From Halocynthiibacter sp. SDUM655004 (GTDB lineage Bacteria > Pseudomonadota > Alphaproteobacteria > Rhodobacterales > Rhodobacteraceae), in NCBI RefSeq assembly GCF_026015885.1, contig NZ_JAPDUG010000001.1:186001-250000 (forward strand): a stretch of DNA of 64,000 nt. The letters run 5' to 3'. The notes under the pieces were generated by a model. That model ran no database searches, was not told where the DNA came from, and saw only the letters and a list, made by a program, of their open reading frames with translations. This document shows positions 36,760 to 45,786 of the stretch, one piece after another. Numbering within the stretch: the stretch's first letter is position 1; the number at the start of each line of letters is the position of its first letter. The translations under genes and the position numbers were made by a program.

Positions 36760-37625
36760 CTGCGTACGAGCTTTTCGTAGCTTTCCGAAATATCGCGTGC
36801 GAGCGCGCCAACCTCGAAATTATAGTCGCCGATCTGGCCAACTGGTGTCACTTCGGCGGCTGTACCTGTGAGCCAGCACTGTTCGAAACCTTCAAGCTCT
36901 TCGGGCATGATATGGCGTTCGTTTACGGTGATACCCTTTTCCTTGAGCATTCCGATAACAGTTTGGCGGGTGATCCCGTTTAGGAAGCAGTCCGCTTTTG
37001 GTGTGTGAACTTCGCCGTTCTTCACGAAGAAGATGTTCGCGCCCGTCGCTTCAGCTACATAACCGCGATAGTCAAACATCATCGCATCCGAGCAGCCTTT
37101 TGCTTCGGCGGCGTGCTTTGACATGGTGCAAATCATATAGAGACCCGCAGCCTTGGCTTCGCAAGGGATCGTTTCGGGGCTTGGGCGTTTCCACTTGGAA
37201 ATGTCGAGCTTGGCACCCTTGAACTTCGCGTCGCCGTAATAGTTGCCCCATTCCCATGCAGCTACAGCGAAACGGACCGGGTTTTTGGCCGAAGCGACAC
37301 CCATATCCTCGCCAGCGCCTCGCCACGCAACAGCGCGCACATAGGCATCAGTCAGACCATTGGCTTCCATGGTTGCGTATTTGGCAGCTTCGATTTCTTC
37401 AACGGAGTATGGAACTTCAAAATCAATCAGCTTGGCCGAGCGCTGAAGCCGCTCACTGTGTTCGACGCTTTTGAAAATCTTGCCGTTGTAGGCGCGCTCA
37501 CCCTCAAAAACAGAAGACGCATAGTGAAGCGCATGAGTCAGAATATGCACGTTTGCATCGCGCCATTCGACGAGCTTGCCGTCCATCCAGATTTTCCCGT
37601 CGCGGTCGTCGTATCCACCGGCCAT
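36756..37625 (-). CDS. ilvE: Branched-chain amino acid aminotransferase
   Basis: 289 residues. PLP-dependent last step of valine, leucine and isoleucine synthesis. Fold type IV signs: WMDGKLVEWRDANVHILTHA, HYASSVFEGERAYNG, the PLP-lysine region SKHAAEAKGCSDAMMFDYRG and VAEATGANIFFVKNG, and FLNGITRQTVIGMLKEKG. Full length for the short bacterial form. Divergent from petPR. Confidence 0.94.
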   Translation of the reverse strand: MAGGYDDRDGKIWMDGKLVEWRDANVHILTHALHYASSVFEGERAYNGKIFKSVEHSERLQRSAKLIDFEVPYSVEEIEAAKYATMEANGLTDAYVRAVAWRGAGEDMGVASAKNPVRFAVAAWEWGNYYGDAKFKGAKLDISKWKRPSPETIPCEAKAAGLYMICTMSKHAAEAKGCSDAMMFDYRGYVAEATGANIFFVKNGEVHTPKADCFLNGITRQTVIGMLKEKGITVNERHIMPEELEGFEQCWLTGTAAEVTPVGQIGDYNFEVGALARDISESYEKLVRS

Positions 37626-37740
37626 CTGTAAACTCCTCTTGTTGCGCGATTTTTTGGTCGCGCTTTTCGATTGTTGCGCAATAAATGTCCGTTTCGGTCA
37701 TTTTGTTGCTGAAAAACTGACCTTTGCTACTATTTGAATC

Positions 37741-37769
37741 TTGGAAAGTCAACAAGGCTGACATAAAAT
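37741..37769 (+). promoter_or_regulatory. Sigma-70 type promoter of petPR
   Basis: TTGGAA (37741-37746), exactly 17 bases, TAAAAT (37764-37769). The predicted start lies about 25 bases before the petP ATG. Confidence 0.65.
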
Positions 37770-37787
37770 CAAATCCAAGAATTTGAT
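37768..37787. promoter_or_regulatory. Palindrome at the petPR start site, candidate PetP operator
   Basis: ATCAAAT, six bases, ATTTGAT: perfect 7-base arms touching the -10 element and covering the predicted transcription start. MarR-type repressors often bind such sites in their own promoters; binding by PetP is inference. Confidence 0.5.
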
Positions 37788-37800
37788 AAGGAGAATTGCA

Positions 37801-38307
37801 ATGGTCGAAGGCGCGAGCGTGCCTGGTGGTGAAAGCCTCCTGTTTCTTACGGATGAACAGCTGCGCAAAGCAATCGAGGCAATGTTCTTTGCGTATCGTG
37901 GTTTTACCTCCGATCCAGACCGCATTCTCGAAAACTATGCTTACGGGCGCGCACATCACAGGGCGATTCACTTCATTCATCGCAGCCCGGGAACCACTGT
38001 TAACAACTTGCTTCATATCCTTGGCGTCACGAAACAGTCTCTAAACCGCGTTCTTCGTACCCTTATTGCGGATGGGTTGGTCGAAAGCCGTGTTGGCGAG
38101 CGTGACAAACGCGAACGCCATCTATTTTTGACGGATGAGGGCGAAAAACTGGAAGCCGAGCTTTCAGAGGCCCAGCGTACACGGATGCGCGCGGCGTTTC
38201 GCGCAGCTGGACCGGACTCGGTTGCCGGTTTCAAACAGGTTCTTGAAGCAATGATGGACCCCGAGCAAAGACGGCAGTACAAAAGTCTTATGGAGAAAAG
38301 TACATGA
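37801..38307 (+). CDS. petP: MarR-family regulator, PetP-like
   Basis: 168 residues with a winged helix: TTVNNLLHILGVTKQSLNRV (recognition helix) and VESRVGERDKRERHLFLTDE (wing). AAGGAG is seven bases before ATG 37801. Its stop overlaps the response-regulator start (ATGA). In Rhodobacter capsulatus PetP and PetR are encoded in this order, beside petABC there. The signal sensed is not established. Confidence 0.87.
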   Translation: MVEGASVPGGESLLFLTDEQLRKAIEAMFFAYRGFTSDPDRILENYAYGRAHHRAIHFIHRSPGTTVNNLLHILGVTKQSLNRVLRTLIADGLVESRVGERDKRERHLFLTDEGEKLEAELSEAQRTRMRAAFRAAGPDSVAGFKQVLEAMMDPEQRRQYKSLMEKST

Positions 38308-39008
38308 GCGACGCCGCCGAAGCCCACCTGTTGATTGTCGATGATGATGAACGGATTCGGGGGCTGTTACAGAAATTCCTAATCCGCAATGGATTCTGGG
38401 TGACTTCCGCACGCGACGCCGAACACGCCCGCCGCATTTTGTCTGGTCTTGAGTTCGACATGATCGTTCTGGATGTCATGATGCCTGGCGAGGATGGTGT
38501 GGCGCTGACGAAAAGCCTGCGGGAAACCCTCGCAACGCCAATCCTATTGCTTACTGCCAAAGGCGACACCGAAGATCGCATCAAAGGGCTCGAGGCAGGT
38601 GCGGACGATTACCTCGCCAAGCCGTTTGAGCCAAAAGAGTTGCTGCTTCGGATAAACGCCATTCTGCGCCGGATGCCGGATGCCACAAACCGCGCAGACG
38701 GGCCGAAATTTGTGAACCTAGGGCCATTGCGATATGACGTTGAGCGCTCGGAGCTTTTGAATGGCGAAACTGTGATCCGTCTTACGTCTACGGAGAGCGC
38801 GCTTATGCGGATTTTCGCGGCAAACCTTGGCGAGGCCTTAAGTCGAAGCCGCCTTGTCGAAGACCTTGGCCGCGACAAAGGGCAAGCACAGGAGCGCGCA
38901 GTTGACGTTCAAATCACACGTCTTCGCCGCAAAATTGAAGAAGACCCGAAACAACCGCGCTTCCTGCAAACGGTTCGTGGCGAGGGTTACCTTCTTTCTT
39001 CTGATTAA
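38304..39008 (+). CDS. petR: OmpR-family response regulator, PetR-like
   Basis: 234 residues. Receiver domain with the acidic pair VDDDERIRGLL, phosphoacceptor Asp in DMIVLDVMMPG, LLLTAKGD and YLAKPFEPKEL; C-terminal winged helix ending GQAQERAVDVQITRLRRKIE and TVRGEGYLL. No histidine kinase is next to it; the partner is the MarR protein upstream, as in Rhodobacter petPR. Confidence 0.9.
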   Translation: MSDAAEAHLLIVDDDERIRGLLQKFLIRNGFWVTSARDAEHARRILSGLEFDMIVLDVMMPGEDGVALTKSLRETLATPILLLTAKGDTEDRIKGLEAGADDYLAKPFEPKELLLRINAILRRMPDATNRADGPKFVNLGPLRYDVERSELLNGETVIRLTSTESALMRIFAANLGEALSRSRLVEDLGRDKGQAQERAVDVQITRLRRKIEEDPKQPRFLQTVRGEGYLLSSD

Positions 39009-39026
39009 CAGAAGGCAACAGACGAT

Positions 39027-39962
39027 ATGACGACAGCTCTGCTGACTCACTCCGATTGCTTACTGCACCAAACACCAGCTGGCCACGCCGAACAAATCGC
39101 GCGGTTAGAGCATGTTCTTGCGGCATTGGATCATCCAAAATTCGACCCTATTCTGCGCAAAAAGGCCCCATTGGTGGCAGATGATGACCTTCTGCGGGTA
39201 CATCCCAAAGCCCATATTGATGACATCAAAGATAGTGCGCCCGAGAGCGGGATTGTGCAGCTTGATGCCGATACATTCATGTCTGAGGGCTCGCTTTCTG
39301 CCGCGTTAAGAGCGGCGGGCGCAAATACGCGTGCTGTTGATCTTGTTTTGTCGGGTGAGGCGCAGAATGCGTTTGCTGCTGTTCGCCCTCCTGGTCACCA
39401 CGCAGAGAGACAGACTCCAATGGGGTTTTGCCTCTTCGGCTCTGTGGCGGTTGGTGCGAAATATGCTCTTGAGGTCCACGGCCTGAAACGCGTCGCGATC
39501 ATTGATTTTGACGTTCACCATGGCAACGGAACGCAGGATCTGCTCGAAGGTGATCCACGCGTTTTCTTCGCGTCGAGTCACCAGATGCCGCTTTATCCTG
39601 GAACGGGGCATGCACACGAAACAGGTGCGGCAAATAATGTGTTGAATGTTCCACTTGCCGAAGGAAGCAACGGTCGGGATCTGCGGCGCGTTTACGAAGA
39701 GCAAATTCTTCCAAATGTGGCTCTATTCCGCCCTGAATTGATCTTCATATCCGCCGGATTTGATGCCCATAGCGCCGATCCATTGGCTGGTTTGAATTGG
39801 TCCACCGAGGATTTCCGCTGGCTCACTCACCGGATATGCGATTTGGCGGATGAAACTTGCTCTGGGCGGGTGGTTTCATCCCTCGAAGGGGGCTATGATT
39901 TGAACGCGCTGGCTGAATGTGTCGCCGCGCATGTTGAAATATTGATGGAGCGTGGCGCATGA
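39027..39962 (+). CDS. Histone deacetylase family protein (acetoin utilisation/APAH type)
   Basis: 311 residues, zinc hydrolase fold. Motifs include AVRPPGHHAERQTPMGFCLF, the metal site IIDFDVHHGNGTQDL and FISAGFDAHSADPLAGLNW. Bacterial members deacetylate polyamines or small amides; the substrate here is unknown. Its stop overlaps xseB (ATGA), a neighbourhood common in alphaproteobacteria. Confidence 0.92.
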   Translation: MTTALLTHSDCLLHQTPAGHAEQIARLEHVLAALDHPKFDPILRKKAPLVADDDLLRVHPKAHIDDIKDSAPESGIVQLDADTFMSEGSLSAALRAAGANTRAVDLVLSGEAQNAFAAVRPPGHHAERQTPMGFCLFGSVAVGAKYALEVHGLKRVAIIDFDVHHGNGTQDLLEGDPRVFFASSHQMPLYPGTGHAHETGAANNVLNVPLAEGSNGRDLRRVYEEQILPNVALFRPELIFISAGFDAHSADPLAGLNWSTEDFRWLTHRICDLADETCSGRVVSSLEGGYDLNALAECVAAHVEILMERGA

Positions 39963-40201
39963 GCGATACACCCGTAACCGAATTGAGCTTTGAGCAGGCG
40001 ATTGCCGAGTTGGAGAACGTGGTTAGTCAGCTAGATAACGGGCAGGTTGCTCTGGATGAATCGATCAAGCTCTATGAGCGTGGGGCCAAGCTGAAAGAGC
40101 ATTGCGACGCCAAGCTCAAAGAAGCCGAAGAAAAGGTTGCGGCCATTAAGCTCGGTGAAAACGGTACGCCAAGCGGAACAACCCCTGTCGAAGGGCTCTA
40201 G
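39959..40201 (+). CDS. xseB: Exodeoxyribonuclease VII small subunit
   Basis: 80 residues, the usual size. SFEQAIAELENVVSQLDNGQ and LDESIKLYERGAKLKEHCD are the family hallmarks. Non-catalytic partner of XseA in single-strand DNA degradation. Lies between the deacetylase-like gene and ispA, three bases before the latter. Confidence 0.95.
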   Translation: MSDTPVTELSFEQAIAELENVVSQLDNGQVALDESIKLYERGAKLKEHCDAKLKEAEEKVAAIKLGENGTPSGTTPVEGL

Positions 40202-40204
40202 CCG

Positions 40205-41074
40205 ATGTTCAAAAATGCGCTGGCACAGGCGGCGGAAGAGGTTTCGACCTGCCTGACAAACGCGCTATCTACCTATCCCGATGGGCCGATCACCGATGCG
40301 ATGAGATATTCCGTGTCGGGTGGAAAGCGATTGCGGGCGTTTCTGGTTATTGAGGGCGCGCGGCTCTATGGCGTTTACCCGCGCCAGTCTGTTTGGGCAG
40401 CCGCAGCGGTTGAAGCAATGCACGCCTATTCCTTGGTGCATGATGATCTGCCCTGCATGGATGATGACGATCTGCGTCGTGGCCTGCCTACGGTTCATAT
40501 CAAATGGGATGAGGCCACTGCCGTTCTGACTGGGGATGCGTTACAGGCACTTGCATTTGATCTGTTGGCACGCCCCGAAGCTGCTCCTAAAGCTGAAACG
40601 CGCGTCGAGCTGATTCAGACTATGACCAAGGCCGCTGGCGCACGCGGAATGGTGCGCGGTCAGGCGCTAGATATCGCGGCGGAATCGGCTCTAACGCCGC
40701 TGAACTTGGAAGAAATCACTGAGCTTCAGGCCGCAAAGACAGGCGCTTTGATTGAATGGTCGGCGATGGCAGGGGCCATTCTGGCGGGGCAGGATGTTGG
40801 CCCATTGCGCCACTATGCTGACGCGCTTGGTTTGGCGTTTCAAATTGCAGATGACATCATGGATGTCGAGGGTGATGCGGCAAAGGCGGGCAAGCGCCTC
40901 GGCAAAGATGAGGACGCGGGTAAAGCCACATTTGTTTCGCTTCTGGGTCTTGATGGAGCTAAGGCGCGGGCGCGTGAATTGGTCGCTGAGGCAGAGGCCG
41001 CGCTTGCACCTTTCGGTGATAAGGCGCAAAACTTGCGTCAGGCCGCGCAATTCGTTATCTCGCGCGACAGTTAG
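40205..41074 (+). CDS. ispA: Polyprenyl synthetase, farnesyl diphosphate synthase type
   Basis: 289 residues. Condenses IPP with allylic diphosphates to make farnesyl diphosphate. First Asp-rich motif YSLVHDDLPCMDDDDLRRG with the FPPS-type two-residue insertion; second AFQIADDIMDVEGD; SGGKRLRAFLV near the start. Clustered with xseB and dxs as in many proteobacteria. Confidence 0.94.
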   Translation: MFKNALAQAAEEVSTCLTNALSTYPDGPITDAMRYSVSGGKRLRAFLVIEGARLYGVYPRQSVWAAAAVEAMHAYSLVHDDLPCMDDDDLRRGLPTVHIKWDEATAVLTGDALQALAFDLLARPEAAPKAETRVELIQTMTKAAGARGMVRGQALDIAAESALTPLNLEEITELQAAKTGALIEWSAMAGAILAGQDVGPLRHYADALGLAFQIADDIMDVEGDAAKAGKRLGKDEDAGKATFVSLLGLDGAKARARELVAEAEAALAPFGDKAQNLRQAAQFVISRDS

Positions 41075-41095
41075 CCCGCAGCCAAGGATCTCCGC

Positions 41096-43021
41096 ATGAG
41101 CCAACAGCCAGTGACACCGATCTTGGACCGTGTCTCCGTTCCTGCGGATATGAAATCCCTGTCCGACGCGGAACTATGCCAACTCGCCGACGAAGTGCGT
41201 GCTGAAACGATTTCAGCCGTTTCCGAAACGGGCGGGCACCTTGGCGCTGGGCTCGGCGTTGTGGAACTGACGACCGCTATTCATGCCGTGTTTGACACGC
41301 CGAAAGACAGGCTAATCTGGGACGTAGGGCATCAATGTTATCCGCACAAAATTCTTACGGGTCGACGCGATCGCATCCGTACATTGCGTCAAAAAGGCGG
41401 ATTATCTGGTTTTACCAAGCGTAGTGAAAGCCCCTTTGATCCGTTTGGCGCTGCGCATTCCAGCACTTCGATCTCTGCTGCTCTCGGTTTTGCCGTAGCG
41501 CGGGATCTGGGCGGCGCGCCGGAGTATGGAATCGGCGATACCGTTGCGGTGATCGGCGATGGTTCCATGAGTGCGGGCATGGCATTTGAGGCGATGAACA
41601 ATGCGGGCCACATCGGCAAGCGGATGTTCGTCATCCTGAACGACAACGAGATGTCGATCGCGCCCCCAGTCGGCGCGATGAGCAGCTACCTGTCCTCGCT
41701 TTATGCCGGTGCACCGTTTCAAGAATTCAAAGCTGCCGCCAAAGGTGCGGTGAGCTTGCTGCCTCATCCGTTCCAGGAAGGGGCACGGCGCGCCAAAGAG
41801 ATGGTCAAGCATATGACCGTTGGCGGCACCCTGTTTGAGGAGCTTGGCTTTTCTTATGTTGGGCCGATTGATGGCCACGATATGGATACACTCCTGTCGG
41901 TTCTGCGCACGGTTCGCACACGCGCGACGGGGCCGATGCTGATCCATGTGGTAACGACCAAAGGCAAGGGTTATGCCCCCGCTGAAGGTGCGCGCGACAA
42001 AGGCCATGCGACCGCAAAATTCGATGTCGTAACCGGCAAGCAGAAGAAAGCGCCAAGCAACGCGCCAAGCTACACAAAAGTGTTCGCTAATGCGCTGATT
42101 CAAGAAGCTGCTGAGGACGATAAAATCGCCGCCGTCACAGCTGCGATGCCGGATGGAACGGGGCTGAACCTTTTTGCCGAGCGCTTCCCGAGCCGCTGTT
42201 TCGATGTTGGCATTGCTGAACAGCATGGCGTGACGTTCTGCGCCGCGCTTGCTGCGGGCGGTATTAAGCCATTCTGTGCGATGTACTCGACATTTCTTCA
42301 GCGTGGTTATGATCAGGTGGTGCATGACGTCGCAATTCAGCGCCTGCCGGTGCGGTTTGCAATTGATCGCGCGGGCCTTGTTGGCGCTGATGGCGCGACG
42401 CACGCAGGAAGCTTTGACATTGCCTATCTTGCCAACTTGCCCGATTTCGTGGTGATGGCCGCGGCGGATGAGGCGGAACTTGTGCATATGGTCGCAACCG
42501 CTGCGCGTATTGATGATCGGCCAAGTGCATTCCGTTTCCCACGGGGCGAAGGCGTGGGTGTTGAGCTTCCTGAGCGGGGTATCCCACTGGAGATCGGCAA
42601 AGGGCGGATCATCAAAGAGGGAGCACGCGTTGCGATCCTGTCGTTTGGCACCCGTTTGAGCGAGGTCGAGAAAGCCGCCGAGTCACTCTCTGCACGCGGT
42701 ATCAATCCAACAATCGCAGACGCTCGTTTCGCGAAGCCACTGGACGAAGAATTAATTCTTGAGCTTGCCGCAAATCATGAAGCGCTCATTACCATCGAAG
42801 AGGGCGCAGTTGGCGGTTTTGGAAGCCATGTTGCACAGCTTTTGAGTGATGAAGGCGTGTTTGATAATGGGCTGAAGTTCCGCTCAATGGTTTTGCCCGA
42901 TACGTTCATCGACCACGCCAGCCCGAACGAGATGTACGAAGATGCAAAGCTTGATGCGCATCACATCGAAGCCAAGGTTCTAGATGTGCTCGGCGTCGCA
43001 CAGATGAGCCGCAAAGCCTAG
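41096..43021 (+). CDS. dxs: 1-deoxy-D-xylulose-5-phosphate synthase
   Basis: 641 residues, full length. Thiamine-diphosphate enzyme opening the MEP isoprenoid path. Signs: [18 protein letters not shown], ThDP-binding [35 protein letters not shown] with the catalytic Glu, [17 protein letters not shown] and [12 protein letters not shown]. Functionally linked to ispA just upstream and supplied with cofactor by the thiamine transporter genes nearby. Confidence 0.96.
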   Translation: MSQQPVTPILDRVSVPADMKSLSDAELCQLADEVRAETISAVSETGGHLGAGLGVVELTTAIHAVFDTPKDRLIWDVGHQCYPHKILTGRRDRIRTLRQKGGLSGFTKRSESPFDPFGAAHSSTSISAALGFAVARDLGGAPEYGIGDTVAVIGDGSMSAGMAFEAMNNAGHIGKRMFVILNDNEMSIAPPVGAMSSYLSSLYAGAPFQEFKAAAKGAVSLLPHPFQEGARRAKEMVKHMTVGGTLFEELGFSYVGPIDGHDMDTLLSVLRTVRTRATGPMLIHVVTTKGKGYAPAEGARDKGHATAKFDVVTGKQKKAPSNAPSYTKVFANALIQEAAEDDKIAAVTAAMPDGTGLNLFAERFPSRCFDVGIAEQHGVTFCAALAAGGIKPFCAMYSTFLQRGYDQVVHDVAIQRLPVRFAIDRAGLVGADGATHAGSFDIAYLANLPDFVVMAAADEAELVHMVATAARIDDRPSAFRFPRGEGVGVELPERGIPLEIGKGRIIKEGARVAILSFGTRLSEVEKAAESLSARGINPTIADARFAKPLDEELILELAANHEALITIEEGAVGGFGSHVAQLLSDEGVFDNGLKFRSMVLPDTFIDHASPNEMYEDAKLDAHHIEAKVLDVLGVAQMSRKA

Positions 43022-43022
43022 T

Positions 43023-43856
43023 CTATTCCGCCTCAAGAAGCGCTTTTAGGCCAGCTTTGTAGGTTGGATATGTGAGCCGAACACCCAGGTCTTTCTTGAT
43101 TTTATCGTTCCGCACACGCTTGGATTCCGCATAGAAACTGCGGGCCATTGGTGTCATCTCTGCTGTTTCGTAATTTTCAGCGGGCGGAATGGGTAGGCCA
43201 AGCAAATTGGCCGCATAGGCAATCACGTCTTCGGGCGGGGCTGGATCATCATCACAGAGGTTATAGATTGCTCCTGCGCTTGGTGCATTGACGCTGGCGC
43301 TCAGTGTTTGAGCGATATCCGCGACATGGATGCGAGAAAAGACCTGCCCTTCTTTGAGAATGCGCCGCGCGGTGCCGGCACGTACTTTGGAGAAGGGGCC
43401 ACGCCCCGGGCCATAGATGCCGGCAAGTCGGAATATATGAAGCGGAAGGTCGCATTGCTTTGCCAACGCTTGCCATTGCGCTTCAGCCTTTACGCGCATC
43501 TCGCCGCGTTTTGTCGAGGGGGTTAACGGCGTATCCTCATCGACCCAACCGCCGTTATGATCGCCGTAAACGCCAGTTGTTGAAAGGTAGCCAACCCATT
43601 TGAGTTGTGGCGCGATCTGGGCGATTTGCGGGGCGAGGTGCTGAAGCACAATATCGCCGTCCTCATTCGGTGCGATAGACACCAAAACATGAGAAACAGT
43701 CTCTAACAAAGGGGAAATGTCACTTTCCGGCCAAGCGATCGTGTCTTCGCCACCGGCGCGAGAGGTGCCAGTAACTTCCCATTCATCGGGATTTAGTTTC
43801 GCGGCAAAGGCACGCGCAGAATAGCCGTGGCCAAAAGAAAGCAGATGATTTTTCAT
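43023..43856 (-). CDS. NAD(P)-dependent epimerase-like (atypical SDR, YeeZ-like)
   Basis: 277 residues. Starts LLSFGHGYSARAFAAKL, a GxGxxA-type cofactor loop, and continues with WVGYLSTTGVYGDHNGGWVD and FRLAGIYGPGRGPF; these match the YeeZ/TDP-rhamnose-reductase-like atypical SDRs. Its stop lies one base after the dxs stop (convergent). Substrate unknown. Confidence 0.82.
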   Translation of the reverse strand: MKNHLLSFGHGYSARAFAAKLNPDEWEVTGTSRAGGEDTIAWPESDISPLLETVSHVLVSIAPNEDGDIVLQHLAPQIAQIAPQLKWVGYLSTTGVYGDHNGGWVDEDTPLTPSTKRGEMRVKAEAQWQALAKQCDLPLHIFRLAGIYGPGRGPFSKVRAGTARRILKEGQVFSRIHVADIAQTLSASVNAPSAGAIYNLCDDDPAPPEDVIAYAANLLGLPIPPAENYETAEMTPMARSFYAESKRVRNDKIKKDLGVRLTYPTYKAGLKALLEAE

Positions 43857-43980
43857 GCAATCTTGATCTGAAATGCGCAGCCAAAGTGCAAGGGAAATAT
43901 CGTGGCGTGAGGAGCAAGTTTTGCCGCGATGTCATTGTTTCTTCACTTGCACATCGGGAAAATCTCCTCAAAGTTGGTGC

Positions 43981-45786
43981 ATGGAAAATCAATCTCTAAA
44001 ATCATGGCCCGAAAGTGCTGCGCGGCTTGTTGCAGTTGCTGCAGGGCGGAGCGCCGCAGATGTCGTCATCAAGAATGGCACTTGGGTAAACGTTCATACA
44101 CGCGAAATTTTAAAGAGTTCGGATCTGGCGATTGCCGATGGTCGGTTTGCATATTGCGGGCCGGATGCGAGCCATTGCATTGGTGATACTACAGAGGTGA
44201 TCGACGCCGATGGGGCCTATATGATCCCCGGCCTTTGTGATGCCCATATGCATATCGAAAGTGGAATGCTGACCCCCGCAGAGTTTTCTCGGGCCGTCAT
44301 TCCGCATGGCACCACGAGCATGTTCACTGACCCCCACGAGATCGCCAATGTCCTTGGCCTCGAAGGGGTGCGTTTGATGCATGATGAGGCTCTATTACAG
44401 CCTATTAACGTATTTACACAGATGCCAAGCTGTGCGCCTTCCGCTCCTGGGTTAGAGACAACTGGTTTTGAAATCTCGCCCGAAGACGTGGCTGAGGCCA
44501 TGAGCTGGCCCGGTATCATTGGGCTTGGAGAAATGATGAATTTCCCGGGTGTAATTCATGGCGATGCCAAGATGCTTGCCGAGATCGCCGCTTCCCAGAA
44601 TGCGGGCAAAACCGTGGGTGGCCACTACGCCAGCCCTGACCTTGGTCCTGCATTTCATGCTTATGCTGCCGGTGGCCCTGCGGACGACCACGAGGGAACC
44701 TGCGAGGCCGATGCAATTGCTCGCGTGCGTCAAGGGATGCGGCACATGATGCGGCTAGGCTCTGCTTGGTATGATGTTGAAAGCCAAATCACAGCCGTTA
44801 CCGAGAAAGGATTGGACCCGCGCAGTTTTATCCTGTGCACCGATGACAGCCATTCGGGCACTTTGGTTAATGATGGCCATATGAACCGCGTTGTGCGCCA
44901 TGCAATTGCCTGCGGATGTGACCCTGTTGTTGCCCTTCAGATGGCAACGATCAATACGGCGACGCATTTCGGCCTAGAGCGTGAATTAGGCTCTATTGCT
45001 CCGGGTCGTCGGGCAGATGTGATCTTAACCTCTGATCTAAAGACGTTGCCGATTGAACGGGTAATTGCGCGTGGCGATACGGTTGCGAAAGATGGAGAGA
45101 TACTGGTCGACTGCCCACATCTTGATTGGCCGGACAAGGCCCGCAAAACAGTCAACTTGGGGCGGGATAGGGTCGAATCCGACTTTGAAATCTCTGCGCC
45201 AAGCGGCGCGAATAAAGTAACGGCAAAGGTTATCGGTGTTGTTGAAAACCAAGCGCCAACCAAGGCGCTTACCCGCGATCTTGGTGTGATCGATGGTATC
45301 GTGGAACCGGACGAAGCGCAGGACGTTTGCCAGATCGCACTCGTTGAGCGGCACAGGGGCACCGGCGGCGTTACCAATGGTTTCGTGTCCGGCTTTTCCT
45401 ACAAAGGCAAGATGGCGATAGCTTCGACCGTCGCTCATGATAGCCATCATATGATCGTCGTCGGAACCGACCGCGCCAATATGGCGGCGGCGGCGAACCG
45501 GCTTGGCGAAGTCGGGGGCGGCATTACCGTGTTTCAGGATGGGCAAGAGCTTGCGTTGGTTGAATTGCCGATTGCAGGGCTTATGTCGGATGAACCGGCC
45601 GCAACGGTCGCGGCGAAGGCCGAGCATATGGTCAAGGCCATGGAAGCCTGTGGTTGTTCGCTCAACAATGCCTACATGCAACACTCTCTACTTGCGCTGG
45701 TTGTTATCCCTGAACTGCGGATAAGCGACCTTGGCTTGGTAGATGTTACGAAATTTGAAATTACAGACCTATTTGAGGATCATTAA
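43981..45786 (+). CDS. ade: Adenine deaminase
   Basis: 601 residues. Adenine to hypoxanthine plus ammonia. Amidohydrolase fold: PGLCDAHMHIESGMLTPAEF (HxH metal site), VIPHGTTSMFTDPHEIANV, GLGEMMNFPGVI, TDDSHSGTLVNDGHMNRVVR, and the C-terminal VAHDSHHMIVVGTD found only in the adenine deaminase family. ATG 43981 preferred because the frame upstream from 43873 has no family similarity. The stop/start TAATG joins it to amn. Confidence 0.94.
   Translation: MENQSLKSWPESAARLVAVAAGRSAADVVIKNGTWVNVHTREILKSSDLAIADGRFAYCGPDASHCIGDTTEVIDADGAYMIPGLCDAHMHIESGMLTPAEFSRAVIPHGTTSMFTDPHEIANVLGLEGVRLMHDEALLQPINVFTQMPSCAPSAPGLETTGFEISPEDVAEAMSWPGIIGLGEMMNFPGVIHGDAKMLAEIAASQNAGKTVGGHYASPDLGPAFHAYAAGGPADDHEGTCEADAIARVRQGMRHMMRLGSAWYDVESQITAVTEKGLDPRSFILCTDDSHSGTLVNDGHMNRVVRHAIACGCDPVVALQMATINTATHFGLERELGSIAPGRRADVILTSDLKTLPIERVIARGDTVAKDGEILVDCPHLDWPDKARKTVNLGRDRVESDFEISAPSGANKVTAKVIGVVENQAPTKALTRDLGVIDGIVEPDEAQDVCQIALVERHRGTGGVTNGFVSGFSYKGKMAIASTVAHDSHHMIVVGTDRANMAAAANRLGEVGGGITVFQDGQELALVELPIAGLMSDEPAATVAAKAEHMVKAMEACGCSLNNAYMQHSLLALVVIPELRISDLGLVDVTKFEITDLFEDH

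Noticed and set aside
41402-42487. 361-codon minus-strand frame inside dxs
   Set aside because: Opposite conserved dxs motifs and composed of low-complexity Arg/His/Cys-rich residues typical of antisense shadows.
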